Source: JAAFJU01 sp043764895
GTDB taxonomy: Bacteria; Cyanobacteriota; Cyanobacteriia; Leptolyngbyales; Leptolyngbyaceae
DNA: 64,000 bases
Direction: 5' to 3'
NCBI GenBank assembly: GCA_043764895.1
Contig: JAYUJY010000194.1
Coordinates: 61,631-125,630 of the forward strand
The notes under the pieces were generated by a model that was given only the letters and a program-made list of their open reading frames with translations, was not told the DNA's origin and did not search any database. Within the stretch, counting starts at the first letter, position 1, and the number at the start of each line of letters is the position of its first letter. The position numbers and the translations under genes are program-made. Of the stretch, positions 59,737 to 64,000 are shown piece after piece.

Positions 59737-61938
59737 ATGGCAACTAAGTTTCCAAAATTTAGTCAAGACCTCGCTCAAGACCCGACCACTCGTCGGATTT
59801 GGTACGGGATTGCAACGGCGCATGACTTTGAAAGCCATGACGGAATGACGGAAGAAAAGCTTTACCAAAAGCTCTTCTCAACCCACTTCGGTCACTTGGC
59901 AATCATCTTCCTCTGGACCTCAGGCAGCCTGTTTCATGTGGCTTGGCAAGGTAACTTTGAACAGTGGATCTTGGATCCATTGAACATCAAACCGATCGCA
60001 CATGCGATTTGGGATCCCCAATTTGGTAAGGGTGCAGTTGATGCGTTTACGCAGGCTGGCGCGTCTTACCCCGTTGATGTGGCGTACTCGGGTGTTTACC
60101 ACTGGTGGTACACGATCGGGATGCGTACGAATGAAGACCTCTATACCGGATCGATCGGTCTCTTGGTTTTCTCGGCTGTGCTCTTGTTTGCGGGCTGGTT
60201 GCACTTACAACCCAAGTTCCGTCCTAGCTTGGCATGGTTCAAAAACGCTGAATCTCGGATGAACCACCACCTTTCAGGTTTGTTCGGCGTCAGCTCTCTC
60301 GCTTGGACAGGACACCTTGTTCACGTCGCAATTCCTGAATCCCGTGGTCAACACGTCGGTTGGGATAACTTCATGACGACGTTGCCTCACCCTGCGGGTT
60401 TGGCTCCCTTCTTCACCGGAAACTGGGGTGTGTATGCTGAGAACCCCGATGGGATGAACCAAGTGTTCAACTCCGCTACGGGTTCTGGAACTGCCATTCT
60501 CACCTTCCTCGGTGGCTTCCATCCTCAGACTGAGTCTTTGTGGCTCACTGACATGGCTCACCACCACTTGGCGATCGCAGTGATTTTCATCATTGCTGGT
60601 CACATGTACAAGACCAACTTTGGGATCGGGCACTCGATGCGCGAAATCCTGAACGCACACAAACCCCCTTCGGGCAAACTGGGCGCAGGTCACACGGGCA
60701 TGTATGACACCGTAAACAACTCGCTGCACTTCCAATTAGGCTTGGCACTGGCATCTTTAGGTGTCATTACCTCCTTAGTTGCACAGCACATGTATGCGAT
60801 GCCTCCCTATGCCTTCATTGCACGGGATTTCACCACAACGGCAGCGTTGTACACCCACCACCAATACATCGCAGGCTTCCTGATGGTTGGTGCGTTTGCT
60901 CACGGCGCAATCTTCTTCGTCCGTGACTACGATCCAGAAGCGAACAAGAATAACGTTCTTGCCCGTGTCTTGGAGCACAAAGAAGCGATCATCTCTCACC
61001 TGAGTTGGGTTTCCCTCTTCCTGGGTTTCCACACGCTGGGTCTGTATGTCCACAACGACGTTGTGGTTGCATTCGGAACGCCTGAGAAGCAAATCCTTAT
61101 CGAACCTGTCTTTGCCCAATGGGTCCAAGCAGCGTCTGGTAAGGCACTGTATGGGTTCAGTTCACTTCTGTCGGATCCTAGCAGTTTGGCTGCTACCAGT
61201 GGGGCTGCTTATCTGCCCGGTTGGTTGGATGCCATCAATAGCGAAAAGAACTCCTTGTTCTTGAGCATTGGACCTGGGGATTTCTTGGTTCACCATGCGA
61301 TCGCCTTGGGCTTGCACACCACCACTTTGATCTTGGTCAAGGGTGCGTTGGATGCACGCGGTTCTAAGCTGATGCCCGATAAAAAGGACTTCGGTTATGC
61401 CTTCCCTTGCGACGGTCCTGGACGCGGTGGTACCTGCGATATCTCTGCATGGGATTCGTTCTACCTCTCGATGTTCTGGATGCTGAACACTATTGGTTGG
61501 GTCACGTTCTACTGGCATTGGAAACATCTTTCAATCTGGTCGGACAACGTTGCACAGTTCAACGAGTCTTCGACTTACCTGATGGGCTGGCTCCGTGATT
61601 ATCTGTGGCAGTACTCTGCTCCGTTGATCAATGGCTACAACCCCTACGGAACCAATAATCTGTCGGTTTGGGCTTGGATGTTCTTGTTTGGCCACCTAGT
61701 GTGGGCGACTGGATTTATGTTCTTGATCTCCTGGCGTGGTTACTGGCAAGAGTTGATCGAAACCTTGGTCTGGGCACACGAACGCACTCCTTTGGCGAAC
61801 CTGGTTCGTTGGAAGGACAAGCCAGTGGCACTGTCCATCATTCAAGGCCGTTTAATAGGTCTTGCTCACTTCACGATCGGCTATGTCTTCACCTATGCGG
61901 CGTTCCTGATTGGGGCGACTGCGGGTAAGTTCGGTTAA
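59737..61938 (+). CDS. psaB: Photosystem I P700 apoprotein A2
   Basis: The PsaB subunit, partner of PsaA in the P700 heterodimer. The protein has 733 residues. FX ligands are Cys558 and Cys567; the P700 chlorophyll ligand is His653 in GHLVWATGFMFL. Motifs MATKFPKFSQDLAQDPTTRR and SRGQHVGWDNF are standard. The loop at residues 306-330 (NAHKPPSGKLGAGHTGMYDT) is shorter than in Thermosynechococcus, where an insertion helps bind a red chlorophyll trimer; the total is eight residues less (733 versus 741). A ribosome binding site GGAGG (59721-59725) lies 11 bases before the ATG. A terminator follows at 61958. Confidence 0.99.
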   Translation: MATKFPKFSQDLAQDPTTRRIWYGIATAHDFESHDGMTEEKLYQKLFSTHFGHLAIIFLWTSGSLFHVAWQGNFEQWILDPLNIKPIAHAIWDPQFGKGAVDAFTQAGASYPVDVAYSGVYHWWYTIGMRTNEDLYTGSIGLLVFSAVLLFAGWLHLQPKFRPSLAWFKNAESRMNHHLSGLFGVSSLAWTGHLVHVAIPESRGQHVGWDNFMTTLPHPAGLAPFFTGNWGVYAENPDGMNQVFNSATGSGTAILTFLGGFHPQTESLWLTDMAHHHLAIAVIFIIAGHMYKTNFGIGHSMREILNAHKPPSGKLGAGHTGMYDTVNNSLHFQLGLALASLGVITSLVAQHMYAMPPYAFIARDFTTTAALYTHHQYIAGFLMVGAFAHGAIFFVRDYDPEANKNNVLARVLEHKEAIISHLSWVSLFLGFHTLGLYVHNDVVVAFGTPEKQILIEPVFAQWVQAASGKALYGFSSLLSDPSSLAATSGAAYLPGWLDAINSEKNSLFLSIGPGDFLVHHAIALGLHTTTLILVKGALDARGSKLMPDKKDFGYAFPCDGPGRGGTCDISAWDSFYLSMFWMLNTIGWVTFYWHWKHLSIWSDNVAQFNESSTYLMGWLRDYLWQYSAPLINGYNPYGTNNLSVWAWMFLFGHLVWATGFMFLISWRGYWQELIETLVWAHERTPLANLVRWKDKPVALSIIQGRLIGLAHFTIGYVFTYAAFLIGATAGKFG

Positions 61939-61957
61939 TCACCGTTCCTGACTAGTC

Positions 61958-61990
61958 AAAAAACCCTCTTCTATAAGGAGAGGGTTTTTT
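61958..61990 (+). terminator. Intrinsic terminator of the psaAB operon
   Basis: AAAAAACCCTCT (61958-61969) pairs perfectly with AGAGGGTTTTTT (61979-61990), with a nine-base loop; the T run is part of the stem and is followed by ATT. It is 20 nt after the psaB stop. Confidence 0.92.
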
Positions 61991-62091
61991 ATTGGATTTT
62001 GGGCGTGTTTTTATCGATATATTTTGTGTATTCAGATGGAAATATCAGACAAAATAGACAGACGGGTTAATCACGGAAGTTTGGAGATTTT

Positions 62092-62982
62092 ATGAATAGT
62101 GCATTGGCTGTTTTGGGTGCGATCGCTGCAATTTTGGCGACGATCGGATATCTGTTATTCGGTAAACCGAAGGGCGAGAAAACGCGATCGGGCCAAGCGG
62201 TTGAACGTGCGCAAGTGAAGGAATCGGCGGTTGATGCGATCGGTACGACAGCACCTGTTAATCCAATCGTTGATCCAATCGTTGATACACTTATTGCAGA
62301 ACGTGGGATTGTAGAGCCTGTTATTTCAGAACCGGGTCAGGCAGAAGTCTCTTCTCATCCGTTGCCAGAGCAAACCTATGGTGAAGTTGGCGGAATTACG
62401 CTAGATACCGTTGAGCAACCGGACACTGTACAAACCGACGCTGCGCCAGCCGATGCGATCGATCCTAACCAAGCCTATTATTACGATTCAAAACCCGAGA
62501 CCTCGATCGAACTGAACTTTGATGATGCCACCCAATCGAATGAGCTGGTGCCCGTTCAAGCTGAAGTTTTGACTCCCGTTTCAGACCTAAGCGCGTTTGC
62601 TGAACCTCTAACCGCTCGACGCGCTGATCCAGTCCCGCCCATGGCGATCGCGAGCAGTTATAGCGTTAATAATCCTCCTATCCAGCTTGCACCTTACTCT
62701 GTCCTCAACGATTCCAAACGGCCCAGAAGCTTAGATTCTCAGAAATTGAGCCAGCAGATTCTTGCTTGGGGACAATCCATTGAACAGGTTAATCAAGTCA
62801 TTCCCTACGCACAAAATGAAGATCCGATGATTCGGAAATACGTTGCACAATCACTCACGCTGATGGTTAAGAAGACTCTCGATCGATCGGCCCTTTCCAC
62901 CGTGATTAGCACTCTCGAAACGTTGAGTAATGATGCAGATGAAGATGTTAAATCGATCGCCCGATCGGGCTTGGGCGTGTGA
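62092..62982 (+). CDS. Membrane-anchored HEAT-repeat-like protein
   Basis: A protein of 296 residues without a named family that I can give. An N-terminal membrane helix (ALAVLGAIAAILATIGYLLF) is followed by a low-complexity, acidic and Pro/Val-rich region (residues 30-215). The C-terminal 70 residues form two or three helix pairs like HEAT repeats: QKLSQQILAWGQSIEQVNQV, NEDPMIRKYVAQSLTLMVKK and NDADEDVKSIARSGLGV. Such domains mediate protein contacts. A GGAG site (near 62083) supports the start. It is downstream of the psaAB terminator, so it has its own promoter, which I could not pin down. The function is unknown. Confidence 0.7.
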   Translation: MNSALAVLGAIAAILATIGYLLFGKPKGEKTRSGQAVERAQVKESAVDAIGTTAPVNPIVDPIVDTLIAERGIVEPVISEPGQAEVSSHPLPEQTYGEVGGITLDTVEQPDTVQTDAAPADAIDPNQAYYYDSKPETSIELNFDDATQSNELVPVQAEVLTPVSDLSAFAEPLTARRADPVPPMAIASSYSVNNPPIQLAPYSVLNDSKRPRSLDSQKLSQQILAWGQSIEQVNQVIPYAQNEDPMIRKYVAQSLTLMVKKTLDRSALSTVISTLETLSNDADEDVKSIARSGLGV

Positions 62983-63037
62983 TTGAGATACACATTACAA
63001 TGGTTGCAGTGCCTAGCTAATTGTTAAGGTTAAACCC

Positions 63038-63706
63038 ATGGTTCAAAGTTTACCTCGCCGAAGCCCTTTCTCTATTCCGCCTCTCGAAAACGGCGATCGA
63101 TTATCTCGAATTGAGTTTGAGCGGCGTTATGCGGCAATGCCAGAAAGTTGCAAGGCGGAATTAATCGAAGGACTGGTTTATATGGCTGCGGCAATACGGT
63201 TGAACAGTCACGCAAAACCTCATAGCCAGTTGAATCACTGGATTAGTAACTACGCGATTTCAATCTCTGGAACGATCGTTGGAGATGCACCTTCTGTCCA
63301 ACTGGATGATGATAATGAACCTCAGCCAGATATCGTGTTGCTCTGGGATTCAGACCATGAAGGACAAACGCGGATCACCGAAGACGACTACATTGAAGGT
63401 CCGCCGGAGTTGGTGGCCGAAATTTCAGCGAGTACGGTTTCGATCGATCTGGGCGCAAAGAAAAGAGCTTACGAGCGCAACGGTATTCAGGAATATTTGG
63501 TATGGCGGGTGTTGGATGGGGAGTTTGATTGGTTTGTGCTGGAGGATGGACGGTACATTGATTTAGCCGCCGATGCCGATGGGATTACTCGAAGTCGAAT
63601 CTTTCCAGGACTTTGGCTCGATCGATCGGCCCTATTAGCAGGAGAGATGAAGCGGGTGTTGGCTGTTGGAAATGACGGGCTGCGGTCTGTTGAAAAACTT
63701 CTATGA
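63038..63706 (+). CDS. Uma2 family (DUF820) putative endonuclease
   Basis: A protein of 222 residues of the cyanobacterial Uma2/DUF820 family. The core shows AELIEGLVYMAAAIRLNSHA, PQPDIVLLWD (the Asp position), GPPELVAEISASTVSIDLGAKKRAYERNGIQEYLVW (the E-x-K-like segment) and a C-terminal GLWLDRSALLAGEMKRVL. The first half is the usual SRIEFERRYAAMPESCKAEL. It differs from the member at 42853 in lacking a coiled-coil tail, so the two belong to different subgroups. Function is unproven for the family. Its stop overlaps the 3' end of the convergent dehydratase-like gene by six bases. Confidence 0.85.
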   Translation: MVQSLPRRSPFSIPPLENGDRLSRIEFERRYAAMPESCKAELIEGLVYMAAAIRLNSHAKPHSQLNHWISNYAISISGTIVGDAPSVQLDDDNEPQPDIVLLWDSDHEGQTRITEDDYIEGPPELVAEISASTVSIDLGAKKRAYERNGIQEYLVWRVLDGEFDWFVLEDGRYIDLAADADGITRSRIFPGLWLDRSALLAGEMKRVLAVGNDGLRSVEKLL

Positions 63707-64000
63707 CATTTCCCAGGTCCACGGTCGTTTTGCGGCTGCTTTCTCTTTGGGATGAGCTTTTGTCCAGTAGGTTGGCATTTGTTTTAGATCGATATTGCCG
63801 CCGCTTATGATAACTCCAATCTTCGATCCGGGCTGCGACACGATTCCTTCTAACAACGCTGTTGCTGCTAACGCCCCTGTCGGTTCCACTACTATTTTTA
63901 GCCGTTCCCAAAGATAAAACATCGATCGCGCGATCGCCGCATCGCTGACCGTCACCATGTCACTCACATGCTCCAGCACAATGGGAAACGTCAAAGCCCC
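63701..64000 (-). CDS. Threonine dehydratase-like PLP enzyme, 3' part
   Basis: This is the last 100 codons of a gene whose start lies beyond the window. The frame stays open to base 64000 (LTFPIVLEHVSDMVTVSDAA), so the TTG at 63994 is an internal Leu, not a start. EPTGALAATALLEG and IISGGNIDLKQMP are signatures of the fold-type II PLP family that includes threonine ammonia-lyase and serine racemase. The protein ends shortly after, without an ACT regulatory domain, so it is a short, TdcB- or racemase-like form rather than the biosynthetic IlvA. Exact specificity cannot be given from this part. Confidence 0.85.
   Translation of the reverse strand, partial: GALTFPIVLEHVSDMVTVSDAAIARSMFYLWERLKIVVEPTGALAATALLEGIVSQPGSKIGVIISGGNIDLKQMPTYWTKAHPKEKAAAKRPWTWEMS

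Noticed and set aside
63701..63994. A complete 97-residue gene starting at the TTG of 63994
   Set aside because: The frame is open to the window edge and the family is about 320 residues, so it is the end of a larger gene.

Overview
The window is cyanobacterial chromosome. psaA and psaB (the photosystem I core) lie at the right end. The HIP1 octamer GCGATCGC and its core CGATCG recur throughout (for example 2043, 3617, 4199, 4369). The left end carries an hps locus (hormogonium polysaccharide genes with pseudopilins), which is typical of filamentous gliding cyanobacteria. I see no rRNA, tRNA, CRISPR array, prophage or insertion sequence. The genus cannot be fixed from this sequence alone; a filamentous, Leptolyngbya-like organism would fit.

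Layout. 1-4.8 kb: the 3' end of hpsA followed by four genes with type IV prepilin leaders. 4.9-7.2 kb (minus): glgB, the glycogen branching enzyme. 7.4-8.2 kb (minus): a VapBC-like toxin-antitoxin pair. 8.4-12.2 kb: an exported serpin and a receptor-like Ser/Thr kinase fused to a periplasmic binding-protein domain. 12.4-14.7 kb: an SLH-porin convergent with a lipoprotein. 15.0-25.9 kb: a five-gene cellulose operon (outer-membrane barrel, TPR protein, GH8 cellulase, BcsB, BcsA with PilZ) that ends at an intrinsic terminator. In this operon the usual BcsC appears split into two proteins.

26.0-40.7 kb: a surface-polysaccharide locus with an ABC-2 exporter (Wzm/Wzt type), three methyltransferases, three GT2 genes, an acyltransferase, a large membrane protein and a GDP-mannose-dehydratase-like enzyme. 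The middle (about 27.0-37.9 kb) is visibly AT-rich and poor in HIP1, which suggests acquisition or relaxed amelioration. 40.8-49.9 kb: housekeeping and small genes, including radC, a PPC-domain protein, a DsbA-like lipoprotein, a Uma2 protein, an M16 peptidase, a cytochrome b6-like orphan, gmk, remA and rqcH. 50.0-54.5 kb: a second polysaccharide group with a GT4, an initiating sugar phosphotransferase, gmd and a GDP-fucose-synthase-like gene. 54.7-57.0 kb (minus): a repeat-rich exported protein. 57.4-61.9 kb: psaAB with a leader and terminator. 62-64 kb: a HEAT-like membrane protein, a second Uma2 gene and the 3' end of a threonine-dehydratase-like gene.

The common theme is the cell surface. 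Hps slime and pseudopilins, cellulose with its own secretion route, an ABC-exported glycan, GDP-deoxysugar supply and RemA (a matrix regulator in Bacillus) all lie within about 55 kb. The points I would look at first are the split BcsC cellulose operon with a Tyr/Gln/Pro-rich barrel protein, the cytochrome b6-like protein that has lost one haem ligand, the kinase fused to a binding protein, and the short FWK motif shared by three neighbouring polysaccharide genes.
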